This document shows positions 1 to 11,417 of a stretch of DNA of 64,000 nucleotides, piece by piece. Under the pieces are notes generated by a model. It searched no databases, was not told the DNA's origin, and saw only the letters and a list, made by a program, of their open reading frames with translations. Made by a program: the position numbers and the translations under genes. Origin of the DNA: Synaphobranchus kaupii. Taxonomy: Eukaryota; Chordata; Actinopteri; Anguilliformes; Synaphobranchidae. How positions within the stretch are numbered: position 1 is the stretch's first letter; each line of letters starts with the position of its first letter. The stretch is taken from contig CM056377.1 in the NCBI GenBank assembly GCA_029718625.1, positions 108,579,034 to 108,643,033 of the forward strand, in the 5' to 3' direction.

Positions 1-1049
1 TTTAAGGGGGCTTACACACAAATGAGTCTGGAATGCCTGACAGACATGTTCTTCATTCATGAACAGGCCATCATCTGACTGCCAGCGTTCACAAAAGTCC
101 TGCCGTTTTTCTTCCTTTTTCATGCAATTGTGTAGCTGGAAAAGACCTTAATTGCGGGTGGGTAACAAGAGATTAGTTTAGATTAGTGGAATTTCAGTGG
201 TTAATAAAAGGGGCAGCTGACCAACGCTCCTCTCCTTGTGGGGCTAATCCTAGGGCTTATGGGGGGGGGGCTTTGCATGACCTGCAGATGGACGACCAGG
301 GGTGTCCATCTGTCTTCTGCGGACCCCTGGATTATTTTCGCCCACACAGATCATCTGAGTGGAGAGACACGGCTTTAAACAAAGCGACGGACAAAACAAA
401 CCCCACCGAATGCATCCTCTGCTTCACCTTTCTCAGTCTGCTTCACCTTTCTCAGTCTGCTTCACCTTTCTCAGTCTGTTCACCTTTCTCAGTCTATTCA
501 CCTTTCTCAGTCTGCTTCACCTTTCTCAGTCTGCTTCACCTTTCTCAGTCTGTTCACCTTTCTCAGTCTGCTTCACCTTTCTCAGTCTGCTTCACCTTTC
601 TCAGTCTGCTTCACCTTTCTCAGTCTGTTTCACCTTTCTCAGTCTATTCACCTTTCTCAGTCTGCTTCACCTTTCTCAGTCTATTCACCTTTCTCAGTCT
701 GCTTCACCTTTCTCAGTCTATTCACCTTTCTCAGTCTGTTCACCTTTCTCAGTCTGTTTGCTTGTCACAGTTGGCTTTTTCAAAAATATTTCTATTAACA
801 CACTGCAGCTTATATTCTCGATGTTCAATAAATGAATTGACGAAGGTTTTCTCCGAAGCCCTCCCTTTTATGTTGTACTTGCCGATGTTTGGTTTCCCGT
901 TGATCTGTAGGACATTATGTGGGGTTATCACGCCTTTGCGCTGAACGCTCTCTCAGTGCCCGGCTGCACGCCCCCCTGTGTGACGCGTAGTTCTTGTCAG
1001 GCAGTGAAATGGGCTCCCGTAAATGACGGAGGTCCCCTTCCCTCTGCAG
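1..1049 (+). other. qsox1: qsox1 intron (3' part)
   Basis: Non-coding sequence ending at a splice acceptor (pyrimidine-rich run, CAG at 1047-1049). I find no earlier qsox1 exon in it; the preceding exons must lie upstream of the window. It holds one 18/19-bp minisatellite at 421-755. Open frames across that tandem array come from the repeat and not from a gene. Confidence 0.75.
421..755. repeat. 18/19-bp minisatellite, 18 copies
   Basis: Eighteen head-to-tail copies of a unit with invariant core ACCTTTCTCAGTCT. Only the prefix varies: GCTTC (19 bp), GTTC or ATTC (18 bp), and one GTTTC. The core is nearly perfect in every copy, so the expansion is recent. Mixed 18/19-bp units shift the reading frame, so it is not coding. 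Confidence 0.97.
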
Positions 1050-1226
1050 AAGCCCTGGAGGTGCTCCAGGCCCTGAGGGCCTACGTGCACAGCTTCTTCG
1101 GCTGCCAGGAGTGCGCCTCGCACTTCGAGACCATGGCCCAGGAGAACATGAACCACGTGAGGACCCCGTCGACCGCCGCGCTCTGGCTCTGGTCCCGCCA
1201 CAACCGCGTCAACAACAGGCTGGCAG
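1050..1226 (+). CDS. qsox1: QSOX1 internal exon, Erv/ALR sulfhydryl oxidase domain
   Basis: A 177-bp exon between an acceptor (CAG at 1047-1049) and a donor (GTGAGT from 1227). It opens with the last two bases of a split codon and ends with the first G of a glycine codon. The peptide carries FFGCQECASHF, the FAD-proximal CXXC of the Erv domain (equivalent to C449/C452 of human QSOX1), and the FAD-binding HNRVN motif near its end. QSOX enzymes oxidise protein thiols to disulfides with O2, giving H2O2, in the Golgi and extracellular space. The exon joins in phase to the terminal exon at 4919, rebuilding the family sequence RLAG then SEDP. QSOX2 was considered; the C-terminal exon and synteny favour QSOX1. 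Earlier exons (signal peptide, two thioredoxin domains, start of Erv) lie outside the window. Confidence 0.95.
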
Positions 1227-3126
1227 GTGAGTGGCCCCGCCCCGCGCGCGGGTACAGAGGTTCTTCGGCTCCGCCCGTGAATCTCCTGCCTGTCCGCACT
1301 CTATTCATACCCACCGAGCAGGTTCTCAGAGGTGCTGTATTTGTCCTTGCTCTGGCATTATCTGCAAAATGTGCCCCAAGTCCCTCCAGTACATTTTTAT
1401 AGAGCGAAAGCTGTATGAAGGCAGGGTTGCCTTTATTGTGCTATAAGAGGGGTATTTTATGAGAGCGCTCGGTTAAATGCCTTTGAAATAAATCTGGAGA
1501 GGTGTGCAGTGGGTGTAGTGTGGGGAGTATTACCGGATACCTTCATCAAACATTTTTCTCCCATTTCGTTTTATTAAAGTTTGAATACGTGTCCGTTTTT
1601 TTTCCCGGCGCACAAAGGGTTAATGAGAAAAAACCCAGCTTTGTGTGTTTTTGCTTCTTTATTCACGTTCACGCTCTGGATGTTAGGGAATTCCTCCCTG
1701 CCTGCAGGCCACCTTTGGAAACGTTGATTCATTGCTTCCCGTACAGGCGTCACATGACTTTAAGAATCCCTTAATCTGCAGATGCTGAAAGCATTCCTTG
1801 CCTCGACGGTGTTGTGCTTTAACTGCAAAGTCAGAGGGCTATAGAGCGATTATAAGCATTGTCGTCATTAAGCCCAGGGTTCATGGGAGCTCGGAAGAAG
1901 ATTTTTTTAAACGTTGCTTTACTTTGCCTCACAATGAGCTTGTCTTCACTCTAAGGGATTGACATTGACTGTAACAAAGTCAGAAATGTAACTGTTTTCA
2001 CTGTTTTATTGAAACATGAAGCCCACTGCCTTACATCAGAAAAAAAATCTTTCTAATATATGACCCATGCTGATATAGAATGTATAGAAAGGCCTTGCAT
2101 TACGCTGTAGAGATCCGACTTTGATATTGCGTGTATCTACCTGTTGAAATAAGGGTTCTAGCACAGCTCTACTGGCTGGTCATTCCTTTGCAGGATTTCG
2201 TAAAAATAAATAACTAAATAAAATTTATTTTCACCTGAAGTTTTTGCAGGGAAATGTCCCCACTCTGCTCGCAGCTAAATCCCTGTAATTGGGCGATCCT
2301 CTGGGCAGACGCCAGCTGTCCCTCTCTCCTTGTCCCGTCTCTTCCTGCGCTTCAGGATTAGCCCCACTTCCCGAGGCGAGGAGCCCCTCGCTGGACCGTC
2401 CGCAGATTAAACGCACGCGAGGCTGCCGCCCCGCCCACTGCATGCCACAGAAGGAGAAACTGCTGCTTGTGCGGTGATGACCGCGCTGGTATACATGCAG
2501 AGTGCCCCCGTAATGATACGATTAGCACAGAACCACCCTTCTTTGCATCTTTTTAATTCAGGTGTGTAAAAACACTTTGATTTGAGAGGTTTGAGATGAG
2601 ATACTAGGGCGGTCTGGGGCAGCAGGGGTTGAGGCTGTCATGTGAAAATATATTTATATTTTTTTTACTTATCGCTTATTTTTCCCCCCTAACTTCTATG
2701 GTTGAAGGGACGGCCCTGTCCTCAATCATCAGAACAGCGAGAGCCATGAATAACAGGAGACCCAAGGACACGAGTGCCTCCTTCTGCCCCTCCCATTTCC
2801 CCAGATACCTCCTTCCCATTAGGGCGTGTCCCCGAGAGCTCTTCCTTCGGCCTGGCGGTCCATACGGAGCGCAATCTAGCCGCGCGGGGACAGCCAGCCC
2901 CGCTCAATTCCCAAGGTGCCTATGACAGCAGGTGGCACACGCCGCGCGCGGGTCTCCAGCCCCACGCAGGCCCTTATGGTAATCCCCAGCCAGAGTGCTC
3001 ACGGCGCTGATGTAGCGCATGATAGGGTCTGAGGGCGGGCTTCGGGTCGCCTCAGGGTTGGCGGAAGGAGGAATGAGGAATGAGTGGAAGGTTTTGTGGG
3101 GGTGTGGGGCTTTGGCAATGAGCGCG

Positions 3127-3218
3127 CCCCCCCCCCCCCCCCCCCCCAACCTCAATTGCCCAGTTCCTCACCCCTGCCTCCTCCGTTCCTCCTTTCTGCC
3201 CCCCCCCCCCCCCCCCCC
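3127..3218. repeat. Two poly-C runs (21 and 20 nt)
   Basis: C21 at 3127-3147 and C20 at 3199-3218, separated by about 50 bp of C-rich sequence. On the minus strand these are G runs able to form G-quadruplexes. A G19 run follows at 3548-3566. Exact lengths in an assembly are often unreliable. Confidence 0.9.
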
Positions 3219-3659
3219 AGGGGACCGTCCTCCTGCTCAGAGTGCGCCTCTTTAGCAGATCCCCCTTTCAGAGGCAGCCGAGCGTGAAAACGGGCCTGTT
3301 TGTAAAGCGGCGAGACAATTAATTTAGCGGGCACAAAGGGGCCCGCGGCTGAGCCCCACGCACGGCGGCAGCGGGGACCGATAGAGGCGCGTGTCTGCGG
3401 GACGGAGGACAGACGCGCCTCCCCTGCCCCGGCAAAGGAAGGAGGCGACGCTCAGCTGAGATGACTGAGGAGAGAATGAGTCCTTTCTTTCATTTGTTTA
3501 CCCTGTAGCACTAGCCTAGCAGCATTCTCCAGCATGCCTGTTGCTCTGGGGGGGGGGGGGGGGGGGTTATGGTTGATTCACCTTGAGGGTCCGTGGGTAT
3601 CTTCTGGAGCTCCCTGGCCGCACAGACTGAAATGAACGGAATGGATATACATATTTATT

Positions 3660-4170
3660 TTTTGAAGAATATTATATGAATTATATCAACAGTCATTGGC
3701 CAAATTGGCTTTCCGGTAATATTGTTCGTAGCACTAAAGTCACCCCTGGAATGAAAAGAAAGGTAATGAAAATTGAGAGGGGGATCGGACGCGCGCGTGT
3801 CGTCACGCCGAGCCGCGATATGAAAGCTGTCACGGCGAAATGTTTAAAAGGACCCAATTCCAGCAGGACACAGTAAAATTGATATATCTCTTATGTAAAG
3901 TGCCGTATGCAGAGTACATAACACACATGCATATGACTGAGATTAATGTGGGAGAGAGACGGGGGGGGGGGGTGTAAATTGACAGTGCTGTAAAGTGACA
4001 CGACTGCCGCGGCTTTGACTCGCCTCCCGCATCAGCGACGACAAGCAATTTATTAGCAGATGCCCCCGTTTGAGGGCCGAAGAAAACATGTAAAGCAAAA
4101 ATTCTAATTCATTAAAAGGAGAGCCCCTCTGGAGGTGTCCGCTTTCATATCCAATTTGGAGATGGTGGTG
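3660..4170. promoter_or_regulatory. Candidate conserved non-coding element in qsox1 intron
   Basis: A unique stretch, apart from a short G run at 3961, with several CpGs kept in an otherwise AT-leaning context. It contains homeodomain-like cores (TTAAT, ATTAAT, TAATTC) and ATGCATATG near 3928. No repeat structure and no plausible exon. The call rests on texture only; whether it is conserved cannot be seen from one sequence. Confidence 0.25.
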
Positions 4171-4319
4171 TCTTCTCTTCAAAGGGGTGTGGAGATGAGG
4201 GGTTGGGGGGTCTGCGAGGTGGGGAGGGGGGTCTCTGTCCCCCCCTCAAACACATCTATTATCCCTCCACTGCTCCCACTGGGCCATCCCACCAAACCAT
4301 TGATCATTGTGAGGTCCTG

Positions 4320-4360
4320 TCACACACACACACCCACATACACATACACATACACACGCA

Positions 4361-4422
<62 letters not shown>

Positions 4423-4570
4423 GATATACATACACACACGCAAGCGCACACACACAAACGCATATACACCCCCACATACACATACACATATACACATATA
4501 CACAGACACCCACGTACACATACACACAAAAAACAACCACACACATGCACACACACCATAACACATGACA
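4320..4570. repeat. Compound (CA)n/(CATA)n microsatellite
   Basis: About 250 bp of CA dinucleotides, with a pure block at about 4370-4417 and interspersed ATACACATACA variants on both sides. It lies about 350 bp upstream of the terminal qsox1 exon. Threonine/histidine or cysteine/valine frames across it are repeat artefacts. Confidence 0.95.
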
Positions 4571-4918
4571 CACCCTAAGAAATGGTTTAAAACTGTGGAT
4601 TCATTGTGCATGTGTCCAGTTTAAAAAAAAAATAAAATAAAAATGTGTTAATAACAAATGATTTTGAACAGGTGTGAGGGCACAAGAGGTCAGCACTGTT
4701 GTTCAGTGGACACAGCTGTGTTCAGACACGTCTGCACTTAATCAAATGGGAGAAAACACAACATACAAGCTTCAGAGTCGCAGACAAAAGGACTTCATAC
4801 CAAAGCGGGTCTTTAATCCCAAAGACCTGTAAATGGGGTGTTTTGCTGTTGAAATGAAAATTTTGTCGGTTGTGCTCAGTTGACAGTCTATGAAAATGTG
4901 TGTTTATGTGTTTAACAG

Positions 4919-5808
4919 GTGCTCTGAGTGAAGACCCCAGCTTCCCCAAGGTCCAGTGGCCCCCGCCAGAGCTGTGTCCCCCCTGCCACACAGTGAAGAA
5001 AAACGGGGAGCACTCCTGGGACCAGGGGGAGGTCGTCAAATTCCTCAAGGGGTACTTCTCCTCAGACCGCATCCTGCCGGACTACCTGGAGGACGAGGCG
5101 GGGCTGCTGAGCAAGCAGAGGGAGAAGCTGGCTGCGAGGCACGAGGCCCGACAGCGGGCCGACAGGAAAGAACCGAGGCAAGAGCAGGAAGCCGGGCGGG
5201 ATGAGCCCGCGCAGGAGGGAGAGGGAGAGGAGGAGGAGGAGGAAGCGGAAGAGCAGGGCGGGACTCCGCCCCCGGAGGAGATGGCGGAGTTGCAGCAGGC
5301 GGACGGGGTCCGGGACTCGGAGCCCCCGCCCTGGGGCTGGCGTGCGCGGGAGTCCGAGCCGGTGGCGGTAAAGCAGAGGCGCCAGAGACCCAGCATCGTG
5401 GGCCTGAAGGCCCGGGAGCCGCGCGAGGACATCGTGGACCTCGACTCCTTCGTCAACCAGCACTACAAGGCCCAGGCCCTGCGGGCCGCAGCGTTGGCGG
5501 GCCCCGTCAAGAGGCGGAGCCTGCAGAGGAAGGAGGAGCCGGAGCGGCAGCCCGTGGAGCCGCGCGGCCAGGCCCGGGGAGAGGGGAACAGACTGCAGAA
5601 GCGCGGGCTCTCGGGGAGGTACACGGGGCTGGAGCACGAGCAGCCCAACCACAAGGGCTGGATCTCCTCGCTGAGCGTGGGCTTCTCCAGCCTGGACATC
5701 AGCCTGTGTGTGCTGCTCTACTTCACCTCGTCCATGTGCCTGCTGGCCATGTACCTCTACTTCAGGCTCCGGCTCCGACTGCGCAGAGCCAAAGTGGCAC
5801 TGCCCTGA
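4919..5808 (+). CDS. qsox1: QSOX1 terminal coding exon: end of Erv domain, charged linker, membrane anchor
   Basis: The exon starts after TTTAACAG (4918) with GT, completing the glycine split from the 1050-1226 exon, and ends at TGA 5806-5808 (about 296 codons). The first part reads SEDPSFPKVQWPP then ELCPPCH, the third CXXC of QSOX1 (human LCSACH, C509/C512). A long polar linker follows, very rich in E, R, K and Q (about 5110-5290), with no recognisable fold. Near the C-terminus LDISLCVLLYF begins a single transmembrane helix (about 5692-5766), then a short basic tail (RLRLRLRRAK) ending at ALP. This matches the membrane-anchored long isoform of vertebrate QSOX1, which sits in the Golgi with the catalytic part lumenal. 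The exon is much more GC-rich than its flanks. A 297-aa open frame on the opposite strand is a shadow. Confidence 0.96.
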
Positions 5809-6838
5809 GTCTGCGGCGAGCCACGCCCCCGGTTCCCCTTTTCCCCCGTTCCCTTTTCTTTCATAATTCCGTCGCTCTCGGACCGCACAAAAACAACACA
5901 GAATTGGCCCATGTTCCTGTAACACTACAGAGTCTTCAAGCAAGAGAATACCCATGTGGTCCTTGTTTTGCTGCTGTTGCAGCGCTAACCCAAGCTGACG
6001 TTGTGCTCAGAATTACACGTGACCACTTATGAACGCAAACGAGTGTCTGTTTTTACTGCCGTTTTCAAAAAGGTGATTGTAAATGAAAACGGTCGGTAGT
6101 TCTCATTGTAATTCATATTTATTGTAATTATTGCGCTTTAAAAAAAAAAAAACGTATGTGATGACAATGTGAGTTCAATTTTTAACTGGATCAGTTAAGA
6201 ATAACACACTCATTTACAGTGAAAGAAAGATTTTCGCACAGCGATTGACCCCTTTGTGCCCCCCAAACCTGTGCTTCACACTGCAGGCTCCTGGAATGTG
6301 CTGTTTGATTGAAGGGGGGGGCGGGTGATGTCACATCTTGCATCTACTGTAAACTCATAACAATGTCAGCATGGAGCCTCACTGGATCCAGCCTGCAGTG
6401 TGGCTAAAGGCTTTTAATGCCACTCGTGATTTACTCTGCTACGATTTCACATTATAATCATTAAAACCCGCTTGTTGATCGAAGGCCAATTGTGTACTAA
6501 AACGGATTGAACTTTTGAAGCCAGGTTTTTGAGCCACATCATTCCCTGCAAACATATATGTCTCGGTGATCTCCCGCATCGAAGCGTGACAGGTTATCTA
6601 TTCCTAGTCTATTTTCATGAATATTCATTTGGCTGACTGATTGTTCGTGACTCCCCAGCAGCGACGGGTCTGCTCATGTCCTTTGGATGGCTTTGCACAA
6701 TGCCGACCACAAGGTTACCAAGTAATGCACAAAAACACTGAGAATCAGAGGCCTGTCATCGGCCTTCCCCTCTAAACTATGAAGAGATTTCACTCGGCTG
6801 TTGAAAATCCAATAAAATTATTTTTGCTAATAAGATGC
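5809..6838 (+). other. qsox1: qsox1 3' UTR (end estimated)
   Basis: Begins after the TGA at 5806-5808. The first canonical AATAAA downstream is at 6811-6816, followed by GT-rich TTGTCTGTG at 6840-6848, which fits cleavage near 6830-6840. The UTR is about 1 kb and otherwise unique, with an A12 run near 6140. Confidence 0.6.
6811..6816 (+). terminator. qsox1: qsox1 polyadenylation signal AATAAA
   Basis: Canonical hexamer about 1.0 kb after the qsox1 stop with a GT-rich stretch just downstream. It is the only canonical AATAAA I found between the stop and this point. An ATTAAA variant lies near 6460. Confidence 0.6.
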
Positions 6839-7063
6839 ATTGTCTGTGAATTTCATGAAGTATCTTCATGGCGGTTTACATTTGTGAAGTGTTTCAGGTA
6901 TGGGTTCGGGAGCTTTTTAGGAGCCATAATAACGAGAGGTGCATAACCATGAGTGCTTATACAGAGTTACTGAAGCGTGTGTAGTTAAGCTATCAGTTTC
7001 GTAATATCTCTAACTTCAGCCCATCTGAAAAAAACAGTGGTATGGTGATATTATTGATATTCC

Positions 7064-7522
7064 AATAAGGTAAGGCGTAATGGTGTTGGGGCAGATAGAG
7101 GGTTGTTTTGGAAAGGTAATAAGGTAAGGCGTAGTGGTGTTGTGGTGGATAGAGGGTTGTTTTGGAAAGGTAATAAGGTAAGGCGTAGTGGTGTTGTGGC
7201 AGATAGGGGGTTGTTTTGGGAAAGGTAATAAGGTAAGGGGTAATGGTGTTGTGGCAGATAGGGGGTTGTTTTGGGAAAGGTAATAAGGTAAGGGGTAATG
7301 GTGTTGGGGCAGATAGGGGGTTGTTTTGGGAAAGGTAATAAGGTAAGGCGTAGTGGTGTTGGGGCAGATAGAGGGTTGTTTTGGGAAAGGTAATAAGGTA
7401 AGGCGTAGTGGTGTTGGGGCAGATAGAGGGTTGTTTTGGAAAGGTAATAAGGTAAGGCGTAGTGGTGTTGGGGCAGATAGAGGGTTGTTTTGGAAAGGTA
7501 ATAAGGTAAGGGGTAGTGGTGT
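7064..7522. repeat. 54/55-bp minisatellite, about 8.5 copies
   Basis: Unit begins AATAAGGTAAGGCGTAGTGG and ends near TTGTTTTGGAAAGGT. Copies differ by GGCGTAGTGG versus GGGGTAATGG, by GATAGAGGG versus GATAGGGGG, and by one G (54 or 55 bp). It runs into a G-rich tract at about 7528-7550. The long minus-strand open frame over it is a repeat artefact. Confidence 0.95.
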
Positions 7523-8944
7523 GGTGGTGGTGGGGGGGGGGGGGGGGGTTGGGTTGAAGAACAAGCCTGTTGCCATCTGGTCTGATGCTCCAGCTAAATC
7601 TAACAATTTCATTGGGATTATGGCAAGTGAGTAATCCAGCTTTCCTTTGGGCTGTAGGAGATTACTGTGGGGATTAGCTCCCACCCCATAATAAACTTTA
7701 TTAAAACGCAATCGGCTTTCAGAGCCTCTTCCTTCATACGCACTTGGGAGAGGTCTCTCTTTGAGGGAGGGGTGTGACAGTGGGGGTGGATGGGGAACGC
7801 ACCTCAGGAGAAGCAGGGTTTTGATGCGGATTAGAATGTACGCGCATCTGAAGAAAATGGCCGCCTGCTCCTCAGAGCTCTATTGAGGACTCTATTATAC
7901 ATCCTTGTCTGTTCTTCCACATCATTCCCCTCCCTGCCACCCCTTTCAGTTTAGACTTTCACTTTGAGAGGAGTGAAGGAAGCTAAAAACAGGTATTAAG
8001 TACTGACGTTCTTAACAGAATAAGAGTTATAAAACTACTGGCCATGCATCAAAAACCAACTAACCCTTATCTAGGGCTAAATACCATAATATACTTATTT
8101 AAGCATATGAACAGAGCTAATTACAATATGTGACATAAGACATAAAGAAATGTAACAGTTTATGTCATGATTTCATCATTTGTAATGGTAATAATTAATA
8201 GGAAACGGTTTAAATCAAACATTTCGCTCCTATTTTATAACTCCACAGATGTTCTCCACGTGGAGCGTCTCTTTGACAACAGGACTCTTATTTGACATTC
8301 TGGCTTGTATTAGACCGACACAAATAGTTCACAAACCGATATTGTTTAATTGCATCGCTTATTCTTATTCTGTATGTGTGGCTGTCAACGGGAGACTTTG
8401 CTTGCTGCCCTGTTGTCTGGCGCTCACAGCAGTTTCCAGGTGTGCAAAGCCAGGGGTATTAGGGAGAGTGAAACTAATGAGGAAGTTGGCTGCTGTGGAG
8501 AACAAAGCCACAGCTCTGCCAACAGGAAGGCTAAAAGTGCACCGCGAACACAAAGCGTTCAAATGCTGATCTTAAGCATCTTAATAAACTATCCTACTCA
8601 TATTATATAGAGCATATCTGTTTTACAACGGACATTGTACAAAAAAAACCTTTAAAAAAATAAAAAAAAGCAATTGTCCTTGTCCTTCACACTGTATGTA
8701 GCATAGTGCATCGAGACCATATAAAATCCATTTTCATACTAGAGTATCCACTGCTTAAACGAGGCTGGGTGATCTATTGTGAAAAATGGTAGTTTGAAGC
8801 TCTCACACATAGACAGTGTGCAGCCGAAGTTCTCCAGAGAGCTATTATAGACCAACCCTTTAGGGCTTAGCAACCAGACAGGGGATGTCAACAGCTGTGT
8901 GTTCTGACTCTACGCAAGACTCAAAAATTGAAAATAAAGACCAT

Positions 8945-9014
8945 CCTGTGTGTTTTAAAGATTGGCCACGGGCAGTGTACCTGTGTGTTTTAAAGATTGG
9001 CCACGGGCAGTGTA
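8945..9014. repeat. 35-bp perfect tandem duplication
   Basis: Two identical adjacent copies (8945-8979, 8980-9014) beginning CCTGTGTGTTTTAAAGATTG and ending GGGCAGTGTA. It is a recent direct duplication in intergenic DNA. Confidence 0.95.
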
Positions 9015-10405
9015 ATTGTTTTCAAGTCCCTGGCTGCCGTGGAAGGAAAAGAGCCGACGAGGGCGGTAGTCGCACGTAATATTAATCCCCTGCCCGGGCA
9101 GCCGCCCTAAAGGTTTTGTAAATGCCGTGACTGCCGGCAGTTGGGAATTGTCTTGCCATTATACGGGATCACATGGGAAAAAATGTAAATGTTCCAAAGC
9201 TCAAAACCCAAGGGTAAAAAAAAATCACCTTGCAGCCTTTGCGTTGTCTTCCATAAATTAGACAATGTTGGGTTTTATTAGTGGGCTCTCCTGAGCATGC
9301 CGCCTCACTGTTTATGACCCATCTTGTGTTAGTATTAAAATGCCGGACAGGTTTGATACATTTTCTGTCCTCTCCTCCCGACTTTAATAATACTATAAAG
9401 CTTTCCTATTCAGGCCCAGTGTCCGAAAACACAGAGTGAATTAATTAAAAAGGGGGGGGGGGTTAATATACGATACTCTTATCACAGCTCGTCTTCCCAT
9501 TGACCCCAAGTTTTTACATTTACCCCTAAAACAGGAGTCAAACAGGGTCAGATTAATCTCATTTTACTGCTGCAGCCCCGCCCCTTCTCCCCTCAAGCCG
9601 AATGACATCTCCAGCGCCTCACATCCCGTCTCCTGGCCCCCCGAACGTCAGCCTATCCCAGGAGCTCCCTTGTGTCCACGGAAACAGGTGATGTGCTGTG
9701 GGGAAGGCACTCTCCTGTGAGGAATGGAGACACCAGCTGAAGAGAACAAAGCCCATCTGTTTGTATGAACATACAGTGGAAGTTAAAATCGATGGGAAGT
9801 TGAAGGTGAATAAGTGGGGGTGTACTTTGTTTTTAAAAGAGTAATAAGGAGTCCTGTACTGCATATTATACAGACCACTGATATTGAATGCTATGCTACA
9901 CAGCAGTGAGGTTTCTTTTGAACTTGATTATGAAATGCGTTAGTCGTTGGTGTGACTTTTTTTTTGCTAGCTTTCCTTAGACCCTTTTGAAAGTAGGCCC
10001 TTTTCTGTCCAATAATAAATTAATCTGTGCGCTACCTATTTTCCCCACTTTCTTTGGTTTGCAAGAGGTGGAGAAGCCATTGACATTTCACATTTGTGGG
10101 CTTGGCATCCCACTTGATTTCTTTTTTCAGTTTACCTTATTCATTCATTCTTTCCAAGTGGTTTCTTTTGTTCTGTTTTTAATTTTCGTGACAGGCCTGC
10201 TTTACATTCCATCAAAGAAAATACACTATACAGTATGGCGGCTATTTTTTTTTAAATCACTGTAATTTATTGTCCAGGAACATTAAAATCTCTACTTGTA
10301 AAATATCTGGAAGATTTATGTAAACTTCTATCCAAAATTTTACTTAGGATCTTAAGCATCCTTATTGATCCCCTGCAATATGTAGATAAAGCTGGTGAGC
10401 AGAAG

Positions 10406-10652
10406 ATGATGGCATTTTAATATTATTTTTAAAATATTCTTACCAATGCTTGTAGATCCAATACAAGGCGATGGGATTTTAATATAATTTTTTAAAATAT
10501 TCTTACCAATGCTTGTGGTTCCAATACAAGGTCATGGCATATTATTATTATTTGTTTTAATATTCTTGCCAATGTTTGTGGTTCTAATACAAGGTGATGG
10601 CATTTTATTATTATTTTTTAAATATTCTTACCAATGCTTGTGGTTCCAATAC
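10406..10652. repeat. About 62-bp diverged tandem repeat, 4 copies
   Basis: Four copies containing ATTCTTACCAATGCTTGTGG and ending in AATACAAGGTGATGGCATTTTA-like sequence, diverged by substitutions and small indels. AT-rich and non-coding. Confidence 0.9.
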
Positions 10653-11179
10653 TTTAATGAATCAAACCCATATACTCGGGGGCTGTTGGTCCCATCATAC
10701 CTCCAGACACCTGATGCAAAAGCAGATGCTATTGGTTGGAAACGTAATGAAGTGCAGCCTTTAAAAGCACAAAGAAGGGCTCAACAGTCCCCTTCTATAC
10801 CATGATACTATACCGATTGGTTTGAGACATATTCAGTAAGTCAATAAACATTTCCCACCTGTTACTGTGAAAATGAATGAAATCACTTGTTCTTCTTGAC
10901 AGTACGCTCCACTACAATGTTTGCATGGAGACCTTCAGTAAGGAAGGCCAGCAGAAACTTTATTTCATCAAGAATTTTGAACTTTCCGAATAGACTACCT
11001 AATCTATGATTGCTCATTTAAGGCTATTTTACTATGCTGGAGACCTGGCATGGCAATTCAAATAAGTAGTATAGTATAGCAGTGTGTGTGTGCATGTGTG
11101 TGTGTCTGTGTGTGTTAGTATGTGTGTATCTCAACGTTCATTACTAGGGATAGCTGCTACATTATGGGAAGGATGTGCT

Positions 11180-11295
11180 TTGTCTTGTCTGTTCTGTAGT
11201 GATCTTGATGATGTCTCTGTATGCACTTATTGTACGTCGCTTTGGATAAAAGTGTCTGCTAAATGAATGTAATGTAATGTAATGTAATGTAATGT
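11180..11295 (+). mobile_element. UnaL2-type LINE/SINE 3' tail
   Basis: Contains TGTACGTCGCTTTGGATAAA followed by AGTGTCTGCTAAATGA and then five or more TGTAA-type repeats. CGCTTT and AAAGTG form a stem closed by a loop containing GGATA (11244-11248), the 3' hairpin bound by UnaL2 reverse transcriptase. UnaL2 and its SINE partners end in TGTAA repeats. No RT frame is present, so this is a 5'-truncated LINE or a SINE; which one cannot be decided. The 5' boundary is approximate. Confidence 0.8.
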
Positions 11296-11417
11296 ATATG
11301 CTTTTTATGTGTAAATGTATTGTGTATATCCATCTACCCATGTGTGTTTGTGTGTGCATGTGTGTGTATGCTTTTTATGTGTAAATGTATTGTATTGATC
11401 CCTCCTTGGGGATATAA

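Larger units (their letters stand above)
1227..4918 (+). other. qsox1: qsox1 last intron (3.7 kb)
   Basis: Intron between the Erv exon and the terminal exon; donor GTGAGT at 1227, acceptor TTTAACAG ending at 4918. It contains uninterrupted homopolymers (C at 3127-3147 and 3199-3218, G at 3548-3566), a compound CA repeat (4320-4570) and a non-repetitive block at about 3660-4170. I see no exon inside it. Short frames across 2200-3340 come from CpG- and C-rich sequence. Confidence 0.8.

Noticed and set aside
186..944. 252-codon frame through the first minisatellite
   Set aside because: Open only because of the 18/19-bp tandem repeat; no start context, homology or splice support.
4135..4611. Thr/His and Cys/Val open frames
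   Set aside because: Translations of a CA/TG microsatellite. The same applies at 22638-23039, 44294-44630, 46310-46582 and 51658-52286.
1050..5808. Identification as qsox2
   Set aside because: Considered because of paralogy. The C-terminal LDISLCV...LLAMY.YF helix and the LHX4/ACBD6 linkage fit QSOX1.
5062..5955. 297-codon open frame on the minus strand over the last qsox1 exon
   Set aside because: Antisense shadow of a GC-rich coding exon. The plus strand carries recognisable QSOX1 motifs and correct splice phase; the minus frame shows only Leu/Arg/Pro-rich low complexity.
7016..7711. 231-codon minus-strand frame
   Set aside because: Runs across the 54-bp minisatellite, whose unit is a multiple of three; the protein is only the repeat translated.
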